DNA of 64,000 nucleotides from Sulfolobus islandicus Y.N.15.51 (lineage in GTDB: Archaea > Thermoproteota > Thermoprotei_A > Sulfolobales > Sulfolobaceae), in contig NC_012623.1 in assembly GCF_000022485.1 (NCBI RefSeq), forward strand, positions 682,001-746,000, in the 5' to 3' direction. The notes below the pieces were generated by a model. The model did no database searches. It was not told where the DNA came from and worked only from the letters and a program-made list of their open reading frames with translations. Shown here piece after piece: positions 39,724 to 49,043 of this stretch. The position numbers were made by a program, and so were the translations under genes. Each line of letters opens with the position of its first letter. Positions within the stretch are counted from its first letter, which is position 1.

Positions 39724-39771
39724 TCTACTTTATTTTTTGTATTAGGGGGTTTTAACTTTTTCCTATTTTTC

Positions 39772-40680
39772 CTAAAATGGAATGCCTAGCACAACATCTA
39801 TATCAGCACCTAATCCTAACACAATAGATGAATATATATTGTAATAAAATGCTCTGCCGAAATCATTTTTCTGCGATGCTAAATAGTACGCATATGCCAT
39901 TATAAGACCGTGAAGAATAGTTGCAAATATAGCTATTGGACCTAATCCATAATACAAATCACCTAGAAGATCGAGTACTACAGAGAATAGTTGATTGAGT
40001 CCAGCAAATGTTAGAGCCCATCTCCCTAGTACCACAGCGAAACTATGTAAACCCATCTCTTTGTCGAATTCGGCATCAGGTATATGATTATAAAGATCGA
40101 ACCCCGCAGCCCATAAAATTGTTCCAATTACGAAAAACCATGGGACTTTCAAAAGAATCTGAACTAGGGAATTATAGTACAAACCCAATACAGCCACGGC
40201 ACCACTAAATACTGCCAATCCTTGGATTGATGCCAGATGATAGTTAGCGAATGCAGTATATCTTTTCATATAAGGGTATGACATTACTATTATCGCTACA
40301 ATAGGAGATAAGATAAATGCCCAGATATTGACAAAATATGACGTAATAAAGAATAAAATCAGAGAAGTAGTAATCATAGCCTTTGCTTCACTTATTTTTA
40401 TTGCACCAGTTACTAAAGGTCTATTTTTGGTTCTAGGATTCTTCGCATCTATCTCGACATCTGCTAAGTTATCGTTAGTCATTCCAGCAGTTCTTAAAAA
40501 GAATAAAGCCAAAAAAATCAATATTAATGTTGAAATTGGAGAAATTCCTTTAATTGCAACGAAAGCTCCTAAATAGGCCATAGGTAAACTAAAGAAAGTC
40601 TGCTCTATCCTTAAGAATCGCAAAATTACGTAAAATTTACTTCTAGTATTCTTGTTTAATCCGCCAGGATCCCAGCTCAC
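39772..40680 (-). CDS. UbiA-family prenyltransferase
   Basis: 302 residues from a GTG, with eight or nine hydrophobic helices. The first Asp-rich motif NDNLADVEID and the second motif DLYNHIPDAEFD are both present, as in 4-hydroxybenzoate polyprenyltransferase relatives. These enzymes attach an isoprenoid tail to an aromatic ring. In Sulfolobus, candidate products are caldariellaquinone or another prenyl lipid; the acceptor is unknown. The GTG overlaps the stop of cimA by 4 bp, so the two are coupled. Confidence 0.85.
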   Translation of the reverse strand: MSWDPGGLNKNTRSKFYVILRFLRIEQTFFSLPMAYLGAFVAIKGISPISTLILIFLALFFLRTAGMTNDNLADVEIDAKNPRTKNRPLVTGAIKISEAKAMITTSLILFFITSYFVNIWAFILSPIVAIIVMSYPYMKRYTAFANYHLASIQGLAVFSGAVAVLGLYYNSLVQILLKVPWFFVIGTILWAAGFDLYNHIPDAEFDKEMGLHSFAVVLGRWALTFAGLNQLFSVVLDLLGDLYYGLGPIAIFATILHGLIMAYAYYLASQKNDFGRAFYYNIYSSIVLGLGADIDVVLGIPF

Positions 40681-42257
40681 ACAATATAATTATCTGCACT
40701 TGTTTTTAATGTCTTCTTTAATTGTAGGTAATAATCAAGCCCATCTACTAATGCCATGACTGAAGCTTCCACAACGCTTTTAGATACTCCTTCTGTTCTC
40801 CAGTTCATTTTATTATCTGTAAATTCTATGGTAACCCTAACGACACTCTCAGTGTTCTTAACTTCACTAGGCAATATAACCCTATAATCTATTAACTTAA
40901 CTTCACTTATTTCTGGATATACCCGCTGAAGTGCCATTCTTAGCGCTCTATCTATTGCGTTTACTGGACCTACCCCTTCAGCAACTTCGAGCTGAGAATT
41001 AACTTTAACGATCCCTATTGAAAGACCATTATTCTCGTTTATTACTTTCCAGTATTCTAAATTTATATAATTCGTATACATGTTTAGCTCCTTTAGTGTT
41101 ATCAAAATTGCGGAAGCTGGACCAACATCAAAACTATATCCTTTAGTCTCAAGTTCCTTAATCTTATTTAAAGCTTTTTTAAGCCTTTCGTCTTTCTTGT
41201 CAACAACTATTCCTATGCCTTGTAAATATGAGACTAGATTTGCAGTTCCAGACAATTCTGAAATTACAAACTTTCTGTCATTACCTACCAATAAAGGATC
41301 AACATGTTCATACGCTCTGGGTACCTTCATTACAGCATCAACATGAACACCAGCTTTGTGTGCGAAGGCGTTATCACCAACATAAGGTTGATAGGGATTA
41401 GGAGGTAATCCTAGTATTTCATATACTATTCTTGAAACCTCCCTCAATTTCCTTAAACTATCTCTACCTTTTAATACATTAAATCCCATTTTTAACACTA
41501 ATGTGGGTATTATCTGTATTAGATCAGCATTACCAGTTCTCTCGCCAATTCCATTTATTGTTCCTTGGACATGCCTAGCTCCTGCTTTTATAGCCATTAA
41601 AGAGTTGGCAACTGCACATCCTATATCATTATGGGCATGAATACCTAGTTTAACATGTAATACTTCTCTAACTTTCTTTGTTATCTCATAAACCTCAAAT
41701 GGTGGTGTACCACCATTAGTATCTGCTAAAGCAATTACATCTGCCCCCGCAGATTCTGCAGTTTTCACTACTTCGAGTGCATATTTTGGATCTTCTTTAA
41801 AGCCTTGATAGAAGTGCTCTGCATCAAATATCACCTTAAGACCATGTGATCTCAAATAATTAATGCTGTCATATATTATATCTAAATTATCTTGCTTAGT
41901 TACCTTTAGGACTTCAGTAGCATGTAGTGACCATGACTTACCAAATATTACAGCAAAATCAACATCTGCTTTTATTATACTATTTAGACTAATATCTTCC
42001 TTTACGCTAACATCTTTTCTTTTGGTACTTCCAAAGGCAGCTATTCTAGCTTTAGATAGTTTATATTTCTTTATCTCTTTAAAGAACTCCTCATCCTTAG
42101 GATTAGATCCTGGCCATCCTCCTTCAATATATTCTACTCCAAGCTCATCTAAGAGTAATGCTATCTTAATTTTATCATTTAGAGTAAAAGATATATTCGC
42201 GCCCTGCGATCCATCTCTTAATGTTGTATCTAGAACCTCAACAGATTTCTTGGACAC
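40677..42257 (-). CDS. cimA: (R)-citramalate synthase
   Basis: The LeuA-superfamily signatures LDTTLRDGSQG, DTNGGTPP and HAHNDIGCAVANS are present, and a C-terminal LeuA dimer/regulatory domain completes the protein. The family combines pyruvate and acetyl-CoA into citramalate for isoleucine synthesis. The open frame starts at 42338, but that overlaps the divergent gene. The GTG at 42257 (526 residues) sits right before the KSVEVLDTTLRDGS block and has a TTTTAAATC A-box about 30 nt upstream, so it is preferred. Confidence 0.85.
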   Translation of the reverse strand: MSKKSVEVLDTTLRDGSQGANISFTLNDKIKIALLLDELGVEYIEGGWPGSNPKDEEFFKEIKKYKLSKARIAAFGSTKRKDVSVKEDISLNSIIKADVDFAVIFGKSWSLHATEVLKVTKQDNLDIIYDSINYLRSHGLKVIFDAEHFYQGFKEDPKYALEVVKTAESAGADVIALADTNGGTPPFEVYEITKKVREVLHVKLGIHAHNDIGCAVANSLMAIKAGARHVQGTINGIGERTGNADLIQIIPTLVLKMGFNVLKGRDSLRKLREVSRIVYEILGLPPNPYQPYVGDNAFAHKAGVHVDAVMKVPRAYEHVDPLLVGNDRKFVISELSGTANLVSYLQGIGIVVDKKDERLKKALNKIKELETKGYSFDVGPASAILITLKELNMYTNYINLEYWKVINENNGLSIGIVKVNSQLEVAEGVGPVNAIDRALRMALQRVYPEISEVKLIDYRVILPSEVKNTESVVRVTIEFTDNKMNWRTEGVSKSVVEASVMALVDGLDYYLQLKKTLKTSADNYIV

Positions 42258-42276
42258 CGAACATAGGTGAAAAATA

Positions 42277-42855
42277 ATGGGAAGATTTAAAAGCTTTAAT
42301 GATAATGGGAAAAAATCATATTTCATTTTTAGCACCATAATGCTAATAATCTTTTTAATAACATTTGCGCTTTTCTTAGAAATCCCAAACTATTTTCCCA
42401 ATTATAAATATATTAGCCTTGTTTACAAAAGCAATCTCAAAAACGTTGAGATATCACCTAATTTAGGTATAAATATTGCAAACATTACTATTAACGATTT
42501 CAATAATACGCTAATCGCATTTACTTCAAACACTTCTACGATCAATATTTCAGTCATAAATGAAATTGGTAAGACTATTATTAATCAGCAAGGATATATA
42601 GGAGTGAAATTGATAAACGGAACCTACAGAATATTCTTGATAAATACTGGACAGCAGACTGCGTATTTAACCTTTGATTATGGTGTGTTCAACTATAATC
42701 TAATCTCTTCATTTTATTCATCTTTAGCGTTACTTAAAGTGATTTATGAAGTGATCATGGCAGGAAGCATAATATTGGGTTTGTATTCAATAATCCGAGG
42801 ATTAGCTAAAGGAAGTAGGATAACTAGGAAGCTAAGGTTAAGAAAAAACAACTGA
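42277..42855 (+). CDS. Membrane-anchored extracellular protein, unknown function
   Basis: 192 residues. One N-terminal helix (about 15-36) and one C-terminal helix (about 155-173) flank a 110-residue outer domain dense in Asn-x-Ser/Thr sites (for example NITI, NTST, NISV, NGTY). A basic C-terminal tail (KLRLRKNN) should stay inside. The pattern is that of a cell-surface glycoprotein; function is unknown. It overlaps the convergent BtuF-like gene by 18 bp. Confidence 0.65.
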   Translation: MGRFKSFNDNGKKSYFIFSTIMLIIFLITFALFLEIPNYFPNYKYISLVYKSNLKNVEISPNLGINIANITINDFNNTLIAFTSNTSTINISVINEIGKTIINQQGYIGVKLINGTYRIFLINTGQQTAYLTFDYGVFNYNLISSFYSSLALLKVIYEVIMAGSIILGLYSIIRGLAKGSRITRKLRLRKNN

Positions 42856-43653
42856 TTTAAGCCAAATCAGTGCATCAGTTATGAAACTAGGTCCCATATG
42901 AGCTAAATAATCACCCTTGGTGAAGATTATACGCTTACTTAACAGCTGAAATAATCCTCTTTGTTGTAAAATTGAATAAAATCTCTCCTTTTCGTAATCT
43001 GTAAGCTTTTTCGGCTCGTAAATTAGAATGTCTGGATTTCTTTTCAAGATTTCGTCATCATTGGGTGTGAAATAGGCTTCAGAAACGTCATCGAAAATAT
43101 TAATACTTCCTAATAGTGATATTCCGTCACTGATATGAGTTGGAAAACCTACTGTTATAGGTCCGCCTAGGTCCAGTTCCACATAGACCTTTAGCTTATT
43201 CTTAAACCTCCCAACTTTAAGCTCATTTATAATAGTGTAAAGATTATAATATAATTCTCTGGCGTTTTGGTAGGCTCCTAAAACATTTCCAATAAGTAAA
43301 ACGTTATTCAAAATCCCTGCGATGTTAGTTGGAACTGGTAAGGGATATACGTTAAAACCTAAACCAATTAATTTTCTTGTTAGCTCCTTTTGTGCTCCTG
43401 CAGTAGTAAATATTATATCCGGATTAATTTGCTCTAAGATATCCATATTAACGTGAGTATAACTACCTGCCTTTAATGTTCTTCTCGCCTCTTCTGGTCT
43501 ATAACTAAAGGCGTCTGTGGCTTTAACCTTATCTCCTAAGCCTAAAAGAAATATTATCTCTGTAGAAGCTGGATCTAGACTAACTATTTTAGTAATTGGC
43601 TTCGGAATTCTTATATAATCATCTTGTAATGGATTATAAACTCTTATGCTCAT
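42838..43653 (-). CDS. BtuF/FepB-like substrate-binding-fold protein without a signal peptide
   Basis: 271 residues. The ABC-type cobalamin/iron-siderophore binding fold shows KIVSLDPASTEIIFLLGLGDKV at residues 22-43, and NPDIIFTTAG and KRNPDILIYEP repeats. No signal peptide, lipobox or membrane anchor is seen, unlike transported-solute receptors, so it may act in the cytoplasm or be exported another way. The adjacent CbiG-like gene makes cobalamin the likeliest ligand. It is probably co-transcribed with that gene (about 31 bp gap). Confidence 0.7.
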   Translation of the reverse strand: MSIRVYNPLQDDYIRIPKPITKIVSLDPASTEIIFLLGLGDKVKATDAFSYRPEEARRTLKAGSYTHVNMDILEQINPDIIFTTAGAQKELTRKLIGLGFNVYPLPVPTNIAGILNNVLLIGNVLGAYQNARELYYNLYTIINELKVGRFKNKLKVYVELDLGGPITVGFPTHISDGISLLGSINIFDDVSEAYFTPNDDEILKRNPDILIYEPKKLTDYEKERFYSILQQRGLFQLLSKRIIFTKGDYLAHMGPSFITDALIWLKSVVFS

Positions 43654-43684
43654 TTATTAAAATTAACAGAATACATCTTTATAT

Positions 43685-44563
43685 TTATTTAACTCCAAGG
43701 CAAGTTATAACTCCAAACGCTCTTCTCACATCCCTTAACAAAACCTTAACTTGTAATTCTTTAAGCAATGTTTCACAAGAACACAACTCATCCACGTCAG
43801 AAATATATATAATATTAGAGTAATAGTATTTCGAAAGTTGATTTAATTTCTTATCATCTTTGAATGAAGAAGATACTACTATATAATCTATTCTATCATT
43901 TAGAATATAAAGAGATTTTAAGGTCATCTTTAAGGAATACACAAGAACATCTAGGGGGGTAGATTCAAGATACTTTATACCAACATAGATGCCAGCAGGC
44001 ATTAAATATAGCTTATCACTACTTTCTTCTACATTATCAACATGTCTAGAAATTACCAGATCAGCAGTTGCCTTATGATCGACTACTGAGTATCCGTCAT
44101 ATAGTATATAATTACCTTCATAAGAGTCTAAGTATACACTAACCTTTCCTTCAGTTACTAGCTTTTTATTAAGAGAATTCACAATTTTGTGATCATAATT
44201 ATGAATTGAAAAACCATTAAGCCAGCTAAACTCTTCTACACTATATAGTCCCTTAACTCCAGTGGACGTTGTTAGGACTAAATTTGCACCTAAGGAGTCA
44301 GCCAAAAAACTTGATATTAAGGAACCACCCAAATGTTCTTTTGTTAGAGGAATTACTGAACTGCCATCTTGTACAACATTTATTATAATCTTATTGTGAA
44401 ATTTTAGGAAATATTTCCTTATAGTATTATTAATGGAGTTGACAGAAATTATAATGTCAGGATCGTTATCGACAATCGAATATCCAAGTTCATTGAACAA
44501 TCCCTTTATTTGCTTTACCAGATCCTTATTAATGCCGTTTACTAGAATCCTTGATACATACAA
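43685..44563 (-). CDS. CbiG-like cobalamin-biosynthesis protein
   Basis: The CbiG N-terminal signature is clear: VIPLTKEHLGGS...LADSLGANLVLTTSTG. CbiG opens the delta-lactone of cobalt-precorrin-5A and expels acetaldehyde in the anaerobic B12 pathway. The open frame extends to 44686, but the extra 41 residues overlap pibD by 82 bp. A TTG at 44563, preceded by a TTTTTAAAAATATTA A-box-like stretch, is the better start (292 residues). No other cbi genes are visible in the window. Confidence 0.7.
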   Translation of the reverse strand: MYVSRILVNGINKDLVKQIKGLFNELGYSIVDNDPDIIISVNSINNTIRKYFLKFHNKIIINVVQDGSSVIPLTKEHLGGSLISSFLADSLGANLVLTTSTGVKGLYSVEEFSWLNGFSIHNYDHKIVNSLNKKLVTEGKVSVYLDSYEGNYILYDGYSVVDHKATADLVISRHVDNVEESSDKLYLMPAGIYVGIKYLESTPLDVLVYSLKMTLKSLYILNDRIDYIVVSSSFKDDKKLNQLSKYYYSNIIYISDVDELCSCETLLKELQVKVLLRDVRRAFGVITCLGVK

Positions 44564-44604
44564 CGCGTATAATATTTTTAAAAACACCTTTTTAATCTTA
44601 ATTA

Positions 44605-45315
44605 TTAAATTGGGAAGCCTATAATAAGCGATATTATATATCCTATCAACATAAAAGGAATTACTGGGATGCCCCAAGCAACCCATATATACATATCTGC
44701 TGAAATTTTACCTTCATTAACTAATTTTGAATAAAGCTCTCGCCAATATTTGTCATCTTCCTCTACTGAAAAATACTCCCTCAAAGTTATTGAACCGTCT
44801 TCCTTTATCTCAGTCAAAGGAAATAAAAACTTCGAGTTAATGAAATCTCTTATCTTGATTCTCTTAGCGGATAATGCCAAAAGAACTCTTTTGGAGAAGG
44901 GGAGATTTCTAACATATCTATAGTACTTTATAAAATTTATTAGACTAAATATAAAAATTGCTATTGACGAATATAATACTATAATTAGAGGCTCTAGACC
45001 TATAATCGAGAAACGACTCGGAACTAGGGAAGTAACTGAGGAGTTTGCGAGACTGAGTATTACGTTTAAAAATAAATCGGCCCCACCTAATAAAGAAAGT
45101 TTGTACAAAACTAAAAATAGGAGATTAGTGATTATAAACGAGTACAAATAAATAGGAATGAATAAATTGTGAAAATTAAAAATAATGAATAAGCATAGAG
45201 GAGAGTAATAAATCCATACTTTTGGATCAACTTCTCTATATTTAAGATCAAGGACTGAAGTGTGAACCAGCATTAAAATGGAAAGGAAAACTTGAATATA
45301 ATATATAATGGTCAC
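44605..45315 (-). CDS. pibD: Prepilin/preflagellin peptidase PibD
   Basis: 236 residues from a GTG. This is the aspartic protease of type IV pilins: the catalytic pair is D23 (VLDLKYREVD) and D80 (LLGGAD, the GxGD motif). The several N- and C-terminal hydrophobic helices enclose a soluble loop of about 90 residues. I recognise it as S. solfataricus PibD (SSO0131). It cuts class III signal peptides of UpsA, UpsB, archaellin and sugar-binding proteins, directly linking this gene to the ups operon 8 kb away. Confidence 0.93.
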   Translation of the reverse strand: MTIIYYIQVFLSILMLVHTSVLDLKYREVDPKVWIYYSPLCLFIIFNFHNLFIPIYLYSFIITNLLFLVLYKLSLLGGADLFLNVILSLANSSVTSLVPSRFSIIGLEPLIIVLYSSIAIFIFSLINFIKYYRYVRNLPFSKRVLLALSAKRIKIRDFINSKFLFPLTEIKEDGSITLREYFSVEEDDKYWRELYSKLVNEGKISADMYIWVAWGIPVIPFMLIGYIISLIIGFPI

Positions 45316-45322
45316 GGCAGGA

Positions 45323-45366
45323 AGTCCCTCTCATGCAATACCCTTCTTCGGGGCTGTCAAGGGACT
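45323..45366. repeat. Hairpin upstream of pibD
   Basis: AGTCCCT at 45323-45329 pairs with AGGGACT at 45360-45366, and an inner CCC-TTCTTC-GGG hairpin lies within. It sits 8-51 nt before the pibD GTG. A TTTTAAAT A-box lies a further 10-20 nt upstream, so the hairpin would be in the 5' leader of the pibD message. It may influence pibD translation; this is inference. Confidence 0.45.
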
Positions 45367-45598
45367 AGATACCCCATGATTTAAAATAATCATAACACAT
45401 AATAAATCTTGTGTAATATGCAGTTTCAAGTTCACCATTACAATCAACATTGATATGCAGTCTATAAAATTTCTGACTCTCCTTATCTGAAGATCAAAGT
45501 TTATCTTTAAGTTACAATTGGTTACTTTATTAATACCTTAACATAAACGTTACGAGATAATCCATATTCTGCAGAAACCTTTAAAAAGCCATAACCGG

Positions 45599-45795
45599 AA
45601 GCCTTGCCCTTTAGGGTAGGATGTGAAATGCTTATTAATGGGAGAACAGTAATATGCATAGTGTGGGGATCTCTAACCCTCTCGTCTGCCCCTCGGATGA
45701 GAGATGTAGACCCTAATCGATGAGGAGAACCTATGAACCACCAAGAAGGATTCCTTATCCTTTAGGGTGGGGAGGCCAGAGAGAATTCAAATTTG
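45599..45795 (+). mobile_element. Relic of an IS200/IS605 right end (TnpB 3' end / omegaRNA-like)
   Basis: Two copies of a GCCCTTTAGGGT/ATCCTTTAGGGTGGGGAGG right-end motif occur, at about 45610-45630 and 45760-45778. Between them the sequence translates to a decayed TnpB C terminus (DVDPNR, stop, GEPMN, then QEG) with stop codons. In intact elements this stretch is the 3' end of tnpB and encodes the omegaRNA that guides TnpB. An A-box CTTTAAAAAG at 45583 precedes it. It is a fragment with no transposase. Confidence 0.55.
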
Positions 45796-45804
45796 CTAGC
45801 TAAA

Positions 45805-46144
<340 letters not shown>

Positions 46145-46270
46145 ACGTATGTAGTTAATTGAGATTTGGTTAATTAATTTTTCTTCGGTTTTTTACGTCC
46201 GCATCCATTATACTTCACGTGGCAAATATAGGCTAATTTTATTTATATCGATGCAAATGTTAACGCTGAC

Positions 46271-47506
46271 ATGCTAGTTAGCGCGCTAATAGTGATGATG
46301 ATAACCTATGGCCTTATAATTTCTAGAGGTATTACGAAAATACCACCTTGGGCTTCAATGTTTTTTGGTGGCATCCTTATGGTTATTCTAGGTGTAATAT
46401 CTCCAGAAGAAGCTCTACAATCAATAAATTTAGATGTGATATTATTTCTTATTACCCTTTTTACATTTGCATCAGCATTAGAAGTTTCAGGGTTTTTAAA
46501 ATTTCTTGCATATGAAATTATAGAAAAGTACAAAGAACCTAAGAAAGTTCTCTTCTATATTCTTTTATATTCTGGTTTGTTGTCTAATTTAGTTACCAAT
46601 GATGGGATATCAGCAAGTTGGACTCCAGTTATCCTAGAGTTAAGTAGAATGATAGGCGTTTCTGAAGTTCCCTTTCTTTATGCACTAGCAGTTGGTGTTA
46701 CAGTTGGGAGCGTTATAATGCCTACCGGAAATCCTCAAAATTTGCTGATAGCTTTAGAATCTGGAATTAGGAACCCTTTTATTGTATTCACAATATATTT
46801 GACTTTACCATCAATAATTAGTCTAGTAATTGCTTATTTTATACTCTTTCGACTATTTAGAAAATCACTGTCTTTACCAAATGGACTTAATATGAAAAAA
46901 GAGGAAGGAAAAATAGATTTCGATAGAAGACTTGGATATCTTACATTAGCCTTATTGGCAGTCACTGTAATATTATTTTTTTCCTTAAGTTTCTTTAAAA
47001 TAGATATTTTACTAGGCTCATTAGTTACATCATCGCTCTTACTTCTTATAACGGAAAATAGAAGGGATATTGTAAGAAGAATGGATTGGCCAACTATATT
47101 ATTTTTTATTGGATTATTTATATTTACTGAGGGAGTATTGAAATCTGGAATTATACAATATTTAGCTAATTTTCTTCCACCTCCAGATAACGTGGCTAGC
47201 ATAATGATCGTGAGTATTTTGTTGAGTCAAGTATTGAGCAATGTGCCATTGGTTGCAATTTACATTCCGATCATGATCTCTCATGGTAATATTACAGTAG
47301 TTGACTGGTTGGCATTAGCCGCTGGTAGTACTATAGCGGGTAACTTTACCATATTAGGCGCAGCAAGTAACGTGATAATTTCCGAAGCTTCTGAGAGTAG
47401 AGGTGGAAAAGGATTTAATTTCGTAGAATTTATGAAGTATACTATACCTATTTTAATACCAAATGCAATTATCATTTATTTATTTTTGATATTATTCGTC
47501 AGATAA
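46271..47506 (+). CDS. Anion/arsenite-type transporter (ArsB/NhaD superfamily)
   Basis: 411 residues with about ten hydrophobic helices and two inverted half-repeats. Paired re-entrant-like motifs near the middle (LVTNDGISASWTPV and MPTGNPQNLLIA) and the matching C-terminal LSNVPLVAIYIP/NFTILGAASNVI fit the ArsB/NhaD/SLC13 ion transporter superfamily. Substrate (arsenite, phosphate, dicarboxylate or Na+) cannot be decided by reading. The start is ATG 128 bp after tRNA-Lys; it overlaps the convergent small gene by 15 bp. Confidence 0.8.
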   Translation: MLVSALIVMMITYGLIISRGITKIPPWASMFFGGILMVILGVISPEEALQSINLDVILFLITLFTFASALEVSGFLKFLAYEIIEKYKEPKKVLFYILLYSGLLSNLVTNDGISASWTPVILELSRMIGVSEVPFLYALAVGVTVGSVIMPTGNPQNLLIALESGIRNPFIVFTIYLTLPSIISLVIAYFILFRLFRKSLSLPNGLNMKKEEGKIDFDRRLGYLTLALLAVTVILFFSLSFFKIDILLGSLVTSSLLLLITENRRDIVRRMDWPTILFFIGLFIFTEGVLKSGIIQYLANFLPPPDNVASIMIVSILLSQVLSNVPLVAIYIPIMISHGNITVVDWLALAAGSTIAGNFTILGAASNVIISEASESRGGKGFNFVEFMKYTIPILIPNAIIIYLFLILFVR

Positions 47507-47752
47507 TGGTGTTTCTGGTACTTTTACAACAACTACATAGCCTTCTTTATATTGTCCCATATCGGGGTCCAGATCTATGAGTTCCATTCTATCTTCGATA
47601 TTAGATAAATTAAGAATTTTCACCTTTAATCCCTTGTATACCCTCTTGGCTTCTTGCATTGCTTTTTCAATTTCTTTATAATCCTTACTATAATCGTACA
47701 CCGCTGCTTCTTGTAGAGCAACTAGGGTACCTAAAAACGAACGCATAACCAC
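47492..47752 (-). CDS. Small conserved Sulfolobales protein (86 aa)
   Basis: 86 residues, mixed alpha/beta with an acidic C-terminal half and no cysteines or membrane segment. No domain is recognised. The protein ends in ETPLSDE, and its coding sequence overlaps the transporter by 15 bp. Its ATG (an in-frame second ATG lies 2 codons in) is divergent from the next gene. Confidence 0.55.
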   Translation of the reverse strand: MVMRSFLGTLVALQEAAVYDYSKDYKEIEKAMQEAKRVYKGLKVKILNLSNIEDRMELIDLDPDMGQYKEGYVVVVKVPETPLSDE

Positions 47753-47809
47753 GTATTATTTATCCCTATCTGTTATAAAACTTAGCCTTATAGAGCCAGT
47801 ATAGTAGAA

Positions 47810-48127
47810 ATGATGCACATAAAATTAATTTTTGGACCCAATGGTGATATGGGGCTAGCAAAGACTATTTACAATTTAAAGATGTCATATCCTAACGTGA
47901 ATGCTGAAGCAGAATTTAGCTTATTATGTTCTACGCCAATGTTACAAATAGGAAATAAGACTATAAGTGTTATAGAGTATACTGATGATGAGATAATAGA
48001 CCTTATAGTAAGCGCAGTAACCAGTCACGGAAAGATTGATCAGCTAAGAGAAAGCGGAGGGGATATTTATCAAAATGAGTTCAAGGATTTTCCGCCGGGT
48101 CCCAATTTTTCAGAAGTTTTAATTTGA
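47810..48127 (+). CDS. Small protein of unknown function (105 aa)
   Basis: 105 residues. The N-terminal FGPNGDMGLAKTIYNLKMSYP and a QIGNKTISVIEY strand suggest a compact alpha/beta fold. No domain is recognised. It is followed after 22 bp by the FAD-binding protein on the same strand, so the two may form a unit. Confidence 0.55.
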   Translation: MMHIKLIFGPNGDMGLAKTIYNLKMSYPNVNAEAEFSLLCSTPMLQIGNKTISVIEYTDDEIIDLIVSAVTSHGKIDQLRESGGDIYQNEFKDFPPGPNFSEVLI

Positions 48128-48149
48128 TTTTGTTATATGGTATAAGTTA

Positions 48150-49043
48150 ATGATTATCATAATAGGTGCAGGAATAGCTGGATTGTTGCTAAGTAAGAGA
48201 GTAAACGCTGATTTAATACTGGAAGAGCAGCCTGTCATTGGTGGTGTTTTCGCTTCTGATAATGTGTTTGGAGTAGATTTGCCTTATGTGTTGCCGATAA
48301 TAAATAATCCTATGAAACTGACAAACATAGGACTTAACTATATTGAGTATGATTTAAAAATATTGTACAGAAAATATGACTATTTTAAAGATAAAATTTG
48401 CAAATTTTGCGATAAGTTACCTACATGGTTGAATTTTGATTTAATGAGAAAATTATACGTCGTACGGAATATCCCGGATTTTATAGCTACTTTATCTAAA
48501 AATGTGAGAATAGTTAAGGAATATCCTATAAGGATAGATGATAAGAAAATTATAACTAATAAGGGAAATGTGTATAAATACACCAAGACATATAACACTG
48601 GATCTTTGAAAAAAATGAGCAAATTATTAGGATTGGATAACTCAAATCTAAAGCATAAATCAGTGCTGACTTTAATGATATTAGCAAGGAAAGAATATGA
48701 GAGAGATTGGAATGTGCACTTGAGCGGAGATACAGCAGATTCTTTCTCAGTAATAATTAGGCTAGATAATATCATTAAAGATCTCGACTTATATTATGTT
48801 TACTCCTTCATTGATACGAATCAAAAGAACATTGATATAGATAGAATAATACTAGATCTAAAAAGAAGACAAATAATATCCCTCAATGAGATAGTAGCCT
48901 TTAGAAGTAAATTGATATCAGAAGCTCTTCTATTTGGCGAAATAAATGATAAAATGCTACCAAATGTAATAAACTGTGGTAGATTAGGTGAGTGGAAAAA
49001 TTACGACATTATCGAAACTATATCAAGAATTCAGAATTGCTAA
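48150..49043 (+). CDS. FAD/NAD(P)-binding oxidoreductase-like protein
   Basis: 297 residues. The Rossmann dinucleotide motif IIIIGAGIAGLLLS opens the protein. The rest is divergent and lacks an obvious second motif; a Cys pair (CKFCDKL, about residue 77-80) is present. It may be an amine-oxidase or phytoene-desaturase-like flavoprotein, uncertain. It overlaps the convergent PfkB-type gene by 26 bp. Confidence 0.6.
   Translation: MIIIIGAGIAGLLLSKRVNADLILEEQPVIGGVFASDNVFGVDLPYVLPIINNPMKLTNIGLNYIEYDLKILYRKYDYFKDKICKFCDKLPTWLNFDLMRKLYVVRNIPDFIATLSKNVRIVKEYPIRIDDKKIITNKGNVYKYTKTYNTGSLKKMSKLLGLDNSNLKHKSVLTLMILARKEYERDWNVHLSGDTADSFSVIIRLDNIIKDLDLYYVYSFIDTNQKNIDIDRIILDLKRRQIISLNEIVAFRSKLISEALLFGEINDKMLPNVINCGRLGEWKNYDIIETISRIQNC

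Noticed and set aside
45599-45795. RNase P RNA or SRP RNA candidate
   Set aside because: The CCTTTAGGG motifs and TnpB-tail translation fit an IS605 right end; no conserved RNase P or SRP core was recognised.
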